From contig CAIQBY010000033.1 in assembly GCA_903870175.1 (NCBI GenBank), forward strand, positions 1-43,354: a DNA stretch of 43,354 nucleotides. The letters run 5' to 3'. This DNA comes from an uncultured Bacteroidota bacterium (GTDB taxonomy: Bacteria > Bacteroidota > Bacteroidia > 2-12-FULL-35-15). Positions 33,340 through 41,725 of this stretch are shown here, one piece after another. The notes beneath the pieces are model-generated. The model did no database searches and was not told where the DNA came from. It saw only the letters and a list, made by a program, of their open reading frames with translations. Each line of letters opens with the position of its first letter. Positions within the stretch are counted from its first letter, which is position 1. Position numbers and translations under genes: made by a program.

Positions 33340-33906
33340 ATGAGAAACATAAATTATTTTATTCCTTTTGTCATTCTGCTGATTTTTATTAGCCTCCCGT
33401 CCTACGGTCAATATACTGCTTCTATGGACACTGTAGAATGTATGCATGTGGTCGGATTAGCTATTGACAACAATATTCCCGTAGATGGAGTTACAGTGAA
33501 ATTATTTAAAGGTAACGAAGAAATGGAATGTGAAGAAGTTTCATCGGTTGCTAAACATGACCACCATTTCTCCTTTGATTTGCTGGGCAACCAATATTAT
33601 ACGGTTCAGATTTCAAAAGAAGGGTATGTTCCCCGCTCGGTAGGGATTTCCACTGAAGTGCCAAAGAACTTTGTAATAAGCGAAACAAATCCTAAAACTG
33701 TATTTGAATTTGAAGTAGATTTATTTAAACTTAAAAAAGGAGCAGATGACTATTATACCGACTTTCCGATCGCCTTGGTTAGGTATGAACCCAAGAAAAA
33801 GAAGTTTGAAAGAAGTGAAAGTTATACATACAAACTTAAAAGGAATATGGGAGATATTGCCGAACCGTCAACTGTAACTTCCCCTAATTTGCCAAAGAAG
33901 AAATAA
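33340..33906 (+). CDS. Secreted protein with carboxypeptidase-regulatory-like domain
   Basis: The 188-residue protein starts with a signal peptide (INYFIPFVILLIFISLPSYGQ, cleavage after about residue 23). It has one beta-sandwich domain at about 36-115: HVVGLAIDNNIPVDGVTVKL and YTVQISKEGYVPRSVGIST are the strand pattern of carboxypeptidase-regulatory-like (CnaB/transthyretin-like) domains in Bacteroidota envelope proteins. The C-terminal part is lysine-rich and looks unstructured. It is probably periplasmic. No membrane anchor or sorting domain is visible. It stands alone with its own terminator. Confidence 0.85.
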   Translation: MRNINYFIPFVILLIFISLPSYGQYTASMDTVECMHVVGLAIDNNIPVDGVTVKLFKGNEEMECEEVSSVAKHDHHFSFDLLGNQYYTVQISKEGYVPRSVGISTEVPKNFVISETNPKTVFEFEVDLFKLKKGADDYYTDFPIALVRYEPKKKKFERSESYTYKLKRNMGDIAEPSTVTSPNLPKKK

Positions 33907-33923
33907 TATTTACACTTTATTAT

Positions 33924-33964
33924 AAACAGAAAAGGCTACCCTTTTGAGGTAGCCTTTTCTGTTT
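33924..33964 (+). terminator. Rho-independent terminator of the 33340 gene
   Basis: AAACAGAAAAGGCTACC (33924-33940) pairs perfectly with GGTAGCCTTTTCTGTTT (33948-33964). It ends one base before the 3' end of the convergent tRNA, so it may serve both directions. Confidence 0.88.
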
Positions 33965-33965
33965 G

Positions 33966-34039
33966 TGGGCCCACTTGGAATCGAACCAAGCACCACCTGA
34001 TTATGAGTCAGGTGCTCTAACCGAATGAGCTATAGGCCC
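33966..34039 (-). tRNA. tRNA with CAT anticodon (elongator Met, or Ile2)
   Basis: On minus the acceptor GGGCCTA pairs with TGGGCCC (one G-T) and is followed by discriminator A. The D arm is GCTC-ATTCGGTTA-GAGC, the anticodon stem CCTGA/TCAGG encloses CTCATAA, and the T arm contains GGTTCGATTCC. The D-arm and stem exclude initiator tRNA. Elongator Met and lysidine-modified Ile2 share the CAT anticodon and I cannot separate them here. CCA is not encoded. Confidence 0.9.
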
Positions 34040-34077
34040 TAATTGCTTTTTATTGCAATTTTAGGACTGCGAAATTA

Positions 34078-34085
34078 TATATTTG
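34078..34085 (+). promoter_or_regulatory. -7 promoter box of the HAD phosphatase gene
   Basis: TATATTTG is a perfect TAnnTTTG match with a TTG (34053-34055) 22 bp upstream. It shows that the start must be downstream, at ATG 34119. Confidence 0.6.
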
Positions 34086-34118
34086 CATCCAATTAACAAA
34101 CACTATTATCATTTTATT

Positions 34119-34748
34119 ATGATTATTTCTCTAAATAATTTCAAAAATATAATTTTCGACCTGGGCGGAGTTGTATTAAATATTGACCATTCGCTTACTG
34201 TTAGTGAGTTTGAAGAGATGGGGGTGAAGGAAGTCGGGAAATTATTTGCGAAGCCCAAACAAAAACAATTATTCGATTATATTGATAAAGGAGCAATTTC
34301 TCCGGCAGATTTCAGGAATGAAATACGGAAATGTGCCGATATTGATGCCGAAGATTACCTGATTGACGAAGCCTGGAATGCAATGTTGCTTGATTTGCCC
34401 AACCCAAGACTGGAGTTTCTTGCAAAAATCAAAAGCAGATACCGTACTTTTTTATTAAGCAATACCAACGAAATTCACATGAATGCGATTCATAAGTATC
34501 TGCAGAAAGACTTTGGGATACCTGATTTGAATAACTATTTCGAGAAAGTTTATTTATCTTATAAAGTAGGAATGCGAAAACCGGATGCAGAAATATTCAA
34601 ACTCGTATTGGAGGAAAATAATCTTATTGCTTCCGAAACATTATTTATTGATGATTCGAAGGAACACATTGAAGGTGCAAAAAGATTGGGTTTACAGACG
34701 TATTGGCTTGACATCGAAAAAGAAAGTATTCTTGATTTGGGAATTTAA
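34119..34748 (+). CDS. HAD-superfamily phosphatase
   Basis: The protein (209 residues from ATG 34119, MIISLNNFKN) is a HAD hydrolase of the YihX/epoxide-hydrolase-N type. Motif I is IIFDLGGVVLNID, motif II TFLLSNTNE, motif III is the Lys in SYKVGMRKPDAEIF, and motif IV TLFIDDSKEHIEGA. The first Asp of motif I should be the nucleophile, and the DLGG variant replaces the second Asp with Gly, as in this subgroup. Substrates are probably small sugar phosphates or flavin precursors, but this is inference. A longer frame beginning with TTG upstream was rejected because it overlaps the promoter. Confidence 0.92.
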   Translation: MIISLNNFKNIIFDLGGVVLNIDHSLTVSEFEEMGVKEVGKLFAKPKQKQLFDYIDKGAISPADFRNEIRKCADIDAEDYLIDEAWNAMLLDLPNPRLEFLAKIKSRYRTFLLSNTNEIHMNAIHKYLQKDFGIPDLNNYFEKVYLSYKVGMRKPDAEIFKLVLEENNLIASETLFIDDSKEHIEGAKRLGLQTYWLDIEKESILDLGI

Positions 34749-34764
34749 GTAGCTGAAAAATAAT

Positions 34765-34851
34765 GTCGAATAATGAACATCGAATAATTAATTATGAAGT
34801 CAGGTCAACACACTTTGATGTTCGATGTTCATTATTCGATATTCGAAATTC
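34765..34851. repeat. Dispersed ATTCGAATAATGAA inverted-repeat element, copy 4
   Basis: CGAATAATGAACATCG (34767-34782) and CGATGTTCATTATTCG (34823-34838) are a perfect 16-bp inverted pair. It lies downstream of the HAD gene. Confidence 0.78.
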
Positions 34852-34906
34852 CTTTAAATTCTTTAGTTCATAAAGCTTACTATTGATTAGGATTGGAGGT
34901 GACAAT

Positions 34907-34941
34907 AAAAAAATCCTGTTCCACTTTTCCGGAACAGGATT
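34907..34941 (-). terminator. Rho-independent terminator of the YXWGXW-type gene
   Basis: AATCCTGTTCC (34912-34922) pairs with GGAACAGGATT (34931-34941). On minus it is followed by a T-run, as expected downstream of 35002-35328. Confidence 0.85.
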
Positions 34942-35001
34942 CATTCATTCATTCAAAACAAACATAAAACACAAAAAAACAAACACAAAAAACAAAACTC
35001 T

Positions 35002-35328
35002 TTAATATCCTCTTCTTCCGGCTCTTCGCCAATGACCGGCTATCCATCTGGAACCGCCTGGTCCGTCTTCCCAAAATCCCGGAACCCATACTCTGCCGGG
35101 GCGGGGTTCTATCCAAAATCCTTCGCGCCATACATATTCACCTCTTCGTTTGTTCCACCGCCATTCGCCGGGAACCCATACATGCCGCGGACTTGGACCC
35201 GGAGGAACTACTACTACAGGTGCTATCGGGCGGATGCGGACATAAAACTGTGCGGAAACATTGTTTGCAAAACATAAACTTAAAACCAGTGCAAGTGTCG
35301 AGATAAATGTTTTCATTTTATTCTTCAT
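35002..35328 (-). CDS. Small exported Trp/Arg/Pro-rich protein (YXWGXW-like repeats)
   Basis: The 108-residue protein has a signal peptide (TFISTLALVLSLCFANNVSAQ) and a mature part rich in W, R, G and P. It contains repeated W-(V/I)-x-G-x-(W/F) elements: VWVPGEWRW, YVWREGFW, VWVPGFWED and WIAGHWRR. These resemble the YXWGXW repeat proteins of Bacteroidota and Proteobacteria envelopes, whose function is not established. The local G+C content is clearly higher than in its neighbours, largely from the Gly/Arg/Pro codons. ATG at 35316 is an alternative start. It has its own terminator. Confidence 0.85.
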   Translation of the reverse strand: MKNKMKTFISTLALVLSLCFANNVSAQFYVRIRPIAPVVVVPPGPSPRHVWVPGEWRWNKRRGEYVWREGFWIEPRPGRVWVPGFWEDGPGGSRWIAGHWRRAGRRGY

Positions 35329-35387
35329 TTAATTTATTGACTATTTCCTTTTCAGAAAGTTTAATGCACCTCTACTATTTATTTAGT

Positions 35388-35395
35388 TAATTTTG
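35388..35395 (+). promoter_or_regulatory. -7 promoter box of the DUF502 gene
   Basis: TAATTTTG matches TAnnTTTG and stands 18 bp before ATG 35414, ruling out a TTG start inside the box. Confidence 0.6.
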
Positions 35396-35413
35396 CGGCC
35401 TATTAAAATTAAA

Positions 35414-35992
35414 ATGAAAAACAGTTTAAGATATTTTGTACAGGGCTTGGTAATTACTGTTCCCGTAGCTATTACGGTGATAATGGTATATAAAATAATA
35501 AGCTGGGTGGGCTCGCTGTTCAATATTTTCGGGACTATTGTGAGCCGCGTTATCGATCCGTTTATCATTATTATTTTTGCTGCTTTGCTTATTTATATGA
35601 TGGGACTGTTGGGTTCGTCTATTATATTACGCCCAATGTTCAATCTGTTTGACCATGCGCTGGAACATACTCCCTTTATAAAGACGATATACAGTGCGAT
35701 TAAAGATTTGATTTCTGCTTTTGTGGGAAGCAAAAAACGGTTCAACAAACCGGTATTGATTACTATTAATAAAGAAAACAATATACAGCAGCTTGGTTTT
35801 ATTACGCAGGAAGATTTGACCGAACTTAATTTGAAAAAAGGAACTGTGGCAGTATATGTGCCGATGTCGTATTCGCTTTCGGGTAATTTACTGATAGTGC
35901 CTGTCGAGAATGTTACGCCTGTGGATGCTTCGAGTTCGGAGGTAATGAAATTTATTGTTTCGGGCGGAGTTACCGAACTGGACGAAGATTAA
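35414..35992 (+). CDS. DUF502 family membrane protein
   Basis: The 192-residue protein matches DUF502: two membrane helices at about 5-30 (YFVQGLVITVPVAITVIMVY) and 45-70 (VIDPFIIIIFAALLIYMMGL), then the conserved TPFIKTIYSAIKDLISAFVG. The C-terminal domain has VAVYVPMSYSLSGNLLIVP-type strands. The family lies in the inner membrane and its function is unknown. ATG 35414 was chosen because an upstream in-frame TTG falls in the promoter box. It is followed by a terminator-like hairpin. Confidence 0.93.
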   Translation: MKNSLRYFVQGLVITVPVAITVIMVYKIISWVGSLFNIFGTIVSRVIDPFIIIIFAALLIYMMGLLGSSIILRPMFNLFDHALEHTPFIKTIYSAIKDLISAFVGSKKRFNKPVLITINKENNIQQLGFITQEDLTELNLKKGTVAVYVPMSYSLSGNLLIVPVENVTPVDASSSEVMKFIVSGGVTELDED

Positions 35993-36059
35993 TAAAATTA
36001 TTCCACCACCACTTTCCTGTTCACCACCTTGGGTGTACAAAAGGTAGTACCTTTAATTA

Positions 36060-36105
36060 AAAAACCAGTCCCGTTTCGGCTTTCGCCAAAACAGGATTGG
36101 TTTTT
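36060..36105 (+). terminator. Terminator-like hairpin after the DUF502 gene
   Basis: AAAAACCA (36060-36067) pairs with TGGTTTTT (36098-36105). Inner pairs (CCCGTTT with AAACAGG, CGGC with GCC) extend it with a few mismatches, and the hairpin ends in a T-run. Confidence 0.7.
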
Positions 36106-36162
36106 GTTGCTTCTCAATGATTAAAGCTAATTCAACGGTTTTTTTGAAGGCTGAAAATCTTG

Positions 36163-36321
36163 AAGGAGACGTAAATAGGTTCTACGCTTTAGCTTTGCAC
36201 CTCTACGCTCTAACTGTTCTGCTCTACGCTCGAGCTTTGCACCTCTACGCTCGAGTGTTTCTGTTCTACGCTCTATCGGGGAACCTAATTGCTCGAGCGT
36301 AGAACCTATTTGCGTCTCCTT
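36163..36321. repeat. Tandem array D: five 21-bp TCTACGCT units between inverted arms
   Basis: Units starting at 36181, 36202, 36223, 36244 and 36265 are exactly 21 bp and begin TCTACGCT. Units 1 and 3 share GCTTTGCACC and units 2 and 4 share TGTT/TTCTG-type ends, giving a 42-bp higher-order period. The array is bounded by arms 36163-36193 and 36291-36321, reverse complements at 28 of 31 positions. This is the same arrangement as array B with unrelated sequence. It lies between convergent genes. Confidence 0.87.
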
Positions 36322-36442
36322 TGCACCTTTTTGGATTATTTAGCAGCTACTTTAATTGAGTTATCTCTTACAAACCACCAATAAAAAGGAGGAACAACTC
36401 CCGTTACCCCTCCAGACTAATAAACCAATGACTAATGACTAA

Positions 36443-39367
36443 TCACCTCACAATCGTAACCTTCCCAATATATTTATGGTTGCTGTCTTCCACATCATCG
36501 GCAAAAGTAATTTTATATACATATACATCATTTGGGCAGATAGTGCCCTGATAATAACCGTTCCAGCCTTCCTGAAAATTGGTGGTATGATAAAGCAGCT
36601 CGCCCCAGCGGTCGAAAATATAGAAGTTATAATTGTGTACGCCCAGCACCACCGGCTTAAATATATCATTCAATCCATCGGCATTTCCGGGAGTAAATGC
36701 ATTGGGAATCCAGAATAAATATTGAGGCAGAATATCCACTGTGGAATAAGCGGTATCATAACAGCCATACTGGTTTACCACCACTTCCATAATAGTATAT
36801 TGCCCCGGATTACTGTAATGATGTATCGTATCGGGGTTGGTGCCGTGGCTGCCATCGCCCCAATATACCTGCCATCCCACAGCTCCGGTGCTCTGGTCGG
36901 CCATCGTTATATTCGGGAAATAAACGGAAGTATCTTTCGGCGAAACGCTGAAAGCTGCCTGTGGCGCAGGATATACGGTAAGCGGAACGGAAGAAGTAAC
37001 GGTATCTTTGCAGCCGCGCTGGTCAGTTACTATTAATGTTATAGGGTACGTACCCGGTGTAGGAAATATTACCTGCGGATTTTGAAGAGTGGAAGTCTGT
37101 CCGTTTCCGAAATCCCAGAAATAAGTCAATGGAGTGGTGGCAAACGAGCTGTCGAGAAACTGAACGCCATACATAGCGCATCCGATAGGCGATTGCATCC
37201 CGAAATTACCATACGGCTTGGGATATACAATCACATTATTGGTAACACTCACGGTGCAGCCATGTTCGCTGATGGAAAAAGTAACAGGATAAATTCCGAC
37301 GGAATCGTAAACAATATTAGTCGGGTTGAGCTGTGTGCTGCCCTGTGGAGTGGCATGAGTACCGAAGTTCCACGAGAAAGTACTGTTATTGGTATAAGTT
37401 CCGCCTCCGGCAAATGAAAAATTGTTGTTTATCAAACATTGCCCGGCAGGCGGATTAAACTGCGGAACAAGGTTGGGATAAATAAGGAATGAATCGGAAA
37501 CAGTGGCAGTGCAGGATGTTCCGGGATTAATGGTAAGTGTGGCAGTATACGTTCCGGGTCCGGGAAACGCCCAGGTGGGTGAAGCAAGGCTGGAAGTATC
37601 AGCTGTGGTAGAAGTATCGCCCAAATTCCATTGATAAAAAACCGAACCGGCACAAGTCTCATTAAAATCAACCTGATAATTGGTACATACAGGAGTAGCT
37701 GTAAATGATGCCACAGGCGGATTTTGCACAGCAAGCTGATTCGGCAACGTAATGGAATCCACACATCCCTGCCCGCTCGTTACCATCAGACTGACATTAT
37801 AAGTACCCACTGCATTATAAGTGGTAACAGGGTTTTGCAGGGTAGAGGTCAGGCCGTTGGCGAAATTCCAGAAGTAAGTTAATGGAGGATTGCCTGTAGA
37901 ATTATTAATAAACTGAACCGGATTAAGGATACAGCTTACATTGGTGGACGTGGTGAAACTGGGGACAGGCTTCGGAAATACATGAACAGTATCAGTATAG
38001 GATTTCGAACATCCGTATTCAGATATAGTAAGCGTAACAGGTATTGCTCCTGCCGAATTAAAAACTATGTTGGAAGGATTCTGCTGTGTACTGGTTGCCG
38101 GCGTTGCATTTCCGAAGCTCCATAGAAAAGTGGCAGTGTTACTGAATACGCCTGCGGCAGAAAAATTAAAGCTGTTGTGATTTATACATTGTCCTGCAGG
38201 TGGCGTGAATGAAGGATTCAGCAGCGAGTCGATAATAAAAACACTTGTTGCGGTATCAGCACATAACTGACCGGGATTGATGGTAAGCGTAACCGTATAA
38301 GTACCTGGAGAAGTGTAAGTATACGTAGGCGCCCATATATCCGAAGTATCAGTAGTAATTCCGGGTACCCCGAAATCCCAATGATATGTAAATGCATTAA
38401 GACTCGCTTGATTGAAATTGACCGTGAAACCGGTGCAGAATGACTGCTGCGCAGGAATGGAAGCCACCGGAATATTAGGACAGTTAACTACATTAAACTG
38501 AAAATCACGTTTGTTTACATCAATCAAAACACCATTTCGATATTCGCTTACGCAGACACCAACCACCCATTGGCCAATCATATTGGGAGTTCCGGTGAGT
38601 AATCCTGTTACAGGATTTACAGTCATTGCGGGAGAAGAACTCATGGGATAACTTCCGGAATAAGGAGTAAGCCATGGAACAAAACTTACAGGAGGAGGTG
38701 TAGCAATGATTGGACAGCCTGCTGCGGCAGCAGTACCAAGCATCGGACAGTTAGGGTCAAGACCGATGTAAGGGTCGCAAAGCTGATAGTACAACGAATC
38801 TCCATCAGGGTCGGTAGCTGAATGGTCGAATACCAAAGGAACACCGGCACAAATAAATATCGGCGGGAAATTATTAAATCGCGGACTGCTGTTGCAGGCA
38901 GCTATTCCGGGGTCAGGAATATGGGCAATATAGGAAGAGCCTACATTGCCCGGATTAACTAAATTAAGAATGGTGATATTCCTGCAACACCGCTGATACA
39001 TTATATCATATCCGCCGGCCAATGGAGGCAGATTTATTGTGGTTTGATAAATTGCTTCTTCCACACAAATGTTTGTAGGAGGTGTGAAACAAGGGCTGGT
39101 AACAGGAGAAGGCAATTGCACAGAACCGGGAAAAGGAATTTCTACACTATCAATAAAATTACCTGCATTATCAAAGATAAATATCGTTGCCGGATTATCA
39201 TAAGGCGCCTGTCCGTTATAACAATCGCGGTAAAGCTTTAAAGTGACAAGGTAATTGTTGCCTCCCAGGCAATCGTAATACATATCGCCACCCACAATGT
39301 GAGTGGCGAAATTCTTCAGCGAAAGAAAAACTAAAATTAATACTAATATGAAATGCTTTTTATTCAT
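36443..39367 (-). CDS. Large PKD-domain surface protein with T9SS type B sorting domain
   Basis: The 974-residue protein has a signal peptide (KHFILVLILVFLSLKNFATH) and a cysteine-containing N-terminal region. Repeated PKD-type beta-sandwich domains follow; tell-tale copies are YHWDFGVPG...GTYTVTLTI, YFWNFANG...TYNVSLMVTSGQGC and YFWDFGNGQ...GTYPITLIVTDQRGCKD. The C-terminus WIPNAFTPGNADGLNDIFKP with YNFYIFDRWGELLYHT and VYVYKITFADD is the gliding-motility-associated (CHU_C) type B sorting signal. It should therefore cross the outer membrane by type IX secretion and stay at the surface, probably as an adhesin. It starts 12 bp after the stop of the neighbouring surface-protein gene. Confidence 0.93.
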   Translation of the reverse strand: MNKKHFILVLILVFLSLKNFATHIVGGDMYYDCLGGNNYLVTLKLYRDCYNGQAPYDNPATIFIFDNAGNFIDSVEIPFPGSVQLPSPVTSPCFTPPTNICVEEAIYQTTINLPPLAGGYDIMYQRCCRNITILNLVNPGNVGSSYIAHIPDPGIAACNSSPRFNNFPPIFICAGVPLVFDHSATDPDGDSLYYQLCDPYIGLDPNCPMLGTAAAAGCPIIATPPPVSFVPWLTPYSGSYPMSSSPAMTVNPVTGLLTGTPNMIGQWVVGVCVSEYRNGVLIDVNKRDFQFNVVNCPNIPVASIPAQQSFCTGFTVNFNQASLNAFTYHWDFGVPGITTDTSDIWAPTYTYTSPGTYTVTLTINPGQLCADTATSVFIIDSLLNPSFTPPAGQCINHNSFNFSAAGVFSNTATFLWSFGNATPATSTQQNPSNIVFNSAGAIPVTLTISEYGCSKSYTDTVHVFPKPVPSFTTSTNVSCILNPVQFINNSTGNPPLTYFWNFANGLTSTLQNPVTTYNAVGTYNVSLMVTSGQGCVDSITLPNQLAVQNPPVASFTATPVCTNYQVDFNETCAGSVFYQWNLGDTSTTADTSSLASPTWAFPGPGTYTATLTINPGTSCTATVSDSFLIYPNLVPQFNPPAGQCLINNNFSFAGGGTYTNNSTFSWNFGTHATPQGSTQLNPTNIVYDSVGIYPVTFSISEHGCTVSVTNNVIVYPKPYGNFGMQSPIGCAMYGVQFLDSSFATTPLTYFWDFGNGQTSTLQNPQVIFPTPGTYPITLIVTDQRGCKDTVTSSVPLTVYPAPQAAFSVSPKDTSVYFPNITMADQSTGAVGWQVYWGDGSHGTNPDTIHHYSNPGQYTIMEVVVNQYGCYDTAYSTVDILPQYLFWIPNAFTPGNADGLNDIFKPVVLGVHNYNFYIFDRWGELLYHTTNFQEGWNGYYQGTICPNDVYVYKITFADDVEDSNHKYIGKVTIVR

Positions 39368-39379
39368 TCATTGTTGCTT

Positions 39380-41539
39380 TTACCGCAGCAAAGTAACGCT
39401 GCCGATTTTTTTAAACTTATCAGCATTAAAAGTTTCCACTTCGAATTGACAAATATATACACCGATTTCCGCTTCGGCGCCCATATACGTTCCATCCCAT
39501 CCTTTTGTAATGTCTTCAGTTTGATAAATCAATTCCCCGAAACGATTATAAATATTCATCCTATATGTTTTTATTCCCAATCCGACAGCTGTAAAAATAT
39601 CATTTCTCCCATCGTGATTTGGAGTAAATGAATTAGGGAAATAGAAATAAAAGTCGGGTAAAATTACTAAAGTCTGCGACATGGAGTCCTTGCATCCCTG
39701 TTGATTAGTGACAACAAGCTTAACCGTAAATGTTCCTCCACTTGCAAAATACTGCGCAGGGCTTGTTTGCGAAGAAACAGAATCCAAAGAACCATCTCCG
39801 AAATTCCAATAGGAACTTATTGCACCTGAAGAAGTATTGTTGAACTGAATATTTTGGCTGGAAGTAAAATCAAAATAAAAATTAGCCTGTACGGAATTGG
39901 TAATTACTTTAATCTGTTGTGAAACAGACTGTGAACATTGGTCGGTAACAGTAGCAGCATAAATAGTCGTGGAAGTAGGGTTAATTAATAACGAATCTGC
40001 ATTGCCTGCTATCGGACTCCAATTGTAAACATAAGGAGAACGCCCGCCGGAAACTGTATCCCGAAGGGTAAGAAAATCACCGCTGCAGATAGTTGTATCA
40101 GGCGTAACTCCCAATTTAAGCGGAGTGTAGGCAGTTACAATTGCATGCGTACTGTCAGTAGCTGTGTTTCCGCAAACATCAGTAACTGTAACATAATATG
40201 GAGTAGTTTGCAAAGGATTTACGGTAACTGTATTTGAATTTCCCGTTGCATTTATCCAGCTATATTGGTATCCGAACGGATTGGTGCCGCCTGCTGGAAT
40301 AGCTGTTAATACTAATGCAGAAGAAGGACAGGTAAATGTTACATCAGGATTTAGCTGAACAGTTAATGGCGGAGAATCAATAATGGTAATGGTTATGGAT
40401 GATGCGGGTGTGGAGTTATGAATGGATAAAGTAATCGTTTCGTTTCCTTCGATTAACAAATCAGGAATTGTTTTGATATGAATGGAAGTAGTATCGACAT
40501 TGGCAGGAAATATAACGCTGTCGCCAATGGCAGTATAATCAACGCCGTTAGTAGCGGTACCGCTTACGGTATAATATGCAGTATCGGGCTGTGCAAGAGA
40601 ACAGGGAGTTCCAATTCTTTTGAAATGAATCCAGGCATCTCCGCATCCCTCATATAAAACAGTATCAGGAGTAACAAATTGTCCGGCAACAATAGTATTG
40701 GAAGTCATCGGAATATTTTCGGCACTGGAAAAACTTCCTGCTTCCAGAAAAACCCCGGAGTCGTTCGAATGGTCATATCCATCTCCAATTGCTATTTTTA
40801 TATGGTATGTTTGTCCGCACTGGACTGGAGAAACAGCAGTTAACGGAACAGTAAAACCATCGTATTGAATGGTCAATCCATCAGGCGCAGTGCCCGAACC
40901 AAGTCCGTTGCCGTTATCAAAATAATACTGGCTGTGATTATTCAAACTTAAATTATACATAGTAACGGGCAATGTGGTGCCCGGAATAACTGCTATGTTT
41001 TTTGAATTGTTGCTGAAAGGACCGCTAATTCCGGGCCCACTGATAAAAAAACCGAAACCATCGTTGACAGTTGCGGGTAGCGGCGGAGAATTTACATATT
41101 CCATGTATTCTTCGGAACCGAAAACATACCGGAACTTGACGGTATCTGTTCTCGGAACGAAATCGAACTCAAGCACTGCCGCATCATAACTTAAAGACGG
41201 AGCAGTGATTAAATTCAAATCGGGGTCGCCATTGAGATTAAAAATAGTGGTAGTTCCCGAATTATTATTGGGACCTATTGCATTGGATATTTTGCCGGTA
41301 GCAAGCAGTACACCTGTGGATAAACCAAGATTGGAAGCTGTTCCGTTAAAAGTTCCGCAGGCAAGCGGCGAACCCGTATAGGTAATATTAGTAGCAGAGA
41401 TGCCAGTGCCTAGTAAAACATTCCGGACAAGCTGTGCCGGAGTCATTGCTGTACTTGTTGTCAATTGGGCTTTTGAGCCGATTGAAACAATCAGTGTCAT
41501 TAATAAAAGAAAAGATTTTTGACGTAAAAGAAATTTCAT
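39380..41539 (-). CDS. Choice-of-anchor L / Calx-beta / PKD surface protein with T9SS type B sorting domain
   Basis: The protein has 719 residues from ATG 41539. A signal peptide (FLLLMTLIVSIGSKAQ) is followed by a choice-of-anchor L domain (TPAQLVRNVLLGTGI, CGTFNGTASNLGLSTGVLLA, VFGSEEYMEYV). A Calx-beta-like segment (GTATNGVDYTAIGDSVIFPA) comes next, then Ig/SprB-like repeats (CPSSALVLTAIPAGGTNPFG), a PKD domain (YWNFGDGSLD, VKLVVTNQQGCKD) and the CHU_C type B sorting domain (YFPNSFTPNHDGRNDIF, MNIYNRFGELIYQT). A longer frame begins at a TTG in the promoter box and was rejected. It is the first gene of a two-gene unit with the 974-residue protein. Confidence 0.93.
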   Translation of the reverse strand: MKFLLRQKSFLLLMTLIVSIGSKAQLTTSTAMTPAQLVRNVLLGTGISATNITYTGSPLACGTFNGTASNLGLSTGVLLATGKISNAIGPNNNSGTTTIFNLNGDPDLNLITAPSLSYDAAVLEFDFVPRTDTVKFRYVFGSEEYMEYVNSPPLPATVNDGFGFFISGPGISGPFSNNSKNIAVIPGTTLPVTMYNLSLNNHSQYYFDNGNGLGSGTAPDGLTIQYDGFTVPLTAVSPVQCGQTYHIKIAIGDGYDHSNDSGVFLEAGSFSSAENIPMTSNTIVAGQFVTPDTVLYEGCGDAWIHFKRIGTPCSLAQPDTAYYTVSGTATNGVDYTAIGDSVIFPANVDTTSIHIKTIPDLLIEGNETITLSIHNSTPASSITITIIDSPPLTVQLNPDVTFTCPSSALVLTAIPAGGTNPFGYQYSWINATGNSNTVTVNPLQTTPYYVTVTDVCGNTATDSTHAIVTAYTPLKLGVTPDTTICSGDFLTLRDTVSGGRSPYVYNWSPIAGNADSLLINPTSTTIYAATVTDQCSQSVSQQIKVITNSVQANFYFDFTSSQNIQFNNTSSGAISSYWNFGDGSLDSVSSQTSPAQYFASGGTFTVKLVVTNQQGCKDSMSQTLVILPDFYFYFPNSFTPNHDGRNDIFTAVGLGIKTYRMNIYNRFGELIYQTEDITKGWDGTYMGAEAEIGVYICQFEVETFNADKFKKIGSVTLLR

Positions 41540-41566
41540 TGACAGTAATCCATTCTGATTTTCAAA

Positions 41567-41597
41567 CAAAAGTAATTAAAACTTGGAGCTTTGCCAA
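41567..41597 (-). promoter_or_regulatory. Promoter of the two surface-protein genes
   Basis: On minus, TTG (41595-41597) is followed after 20 bp by TACTTTTG (41567-41574), an exact TAnnTTTG box, 27 bp before ATG 41539. Confidence 0.68.
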
Positions 41598-41725
41598 TAA
41601 GATTCGATATTCAATCGTTTTAATAAGTTTTTGATTTTATTATATATATGAGTCTTTTTTTGGTAAAAAGGTTGCATTTGATTTGAAGATATATGAAAGC
41701 AGCGTTTCCGGGTATCTCCGATGCG

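Noticed and set aside
34083-34118. Longer HAD phosphatase starting at TTG 34083
   Set aside because: That TTG is part of the -7 box TATATTTG; ATG 34119 gives the normal family N-terminus.
35393-35413. TTG start for the DUF502 gene
   Set aside because: It lies in the TAATTTTG promoter box; ATG 35414 fits better.
36117-36302. Reading frame with YALALHL-type heptads over array D
   Set aside because: Same artefact of a 21-bp period; no start signals or homology.
41540-41569. Ten extra N-terminal residues on the choice-of-anchor L protein
   Set aside because: The upstream TTG overlaps the promoter box, and the signal peptide begins at ATG 41539.
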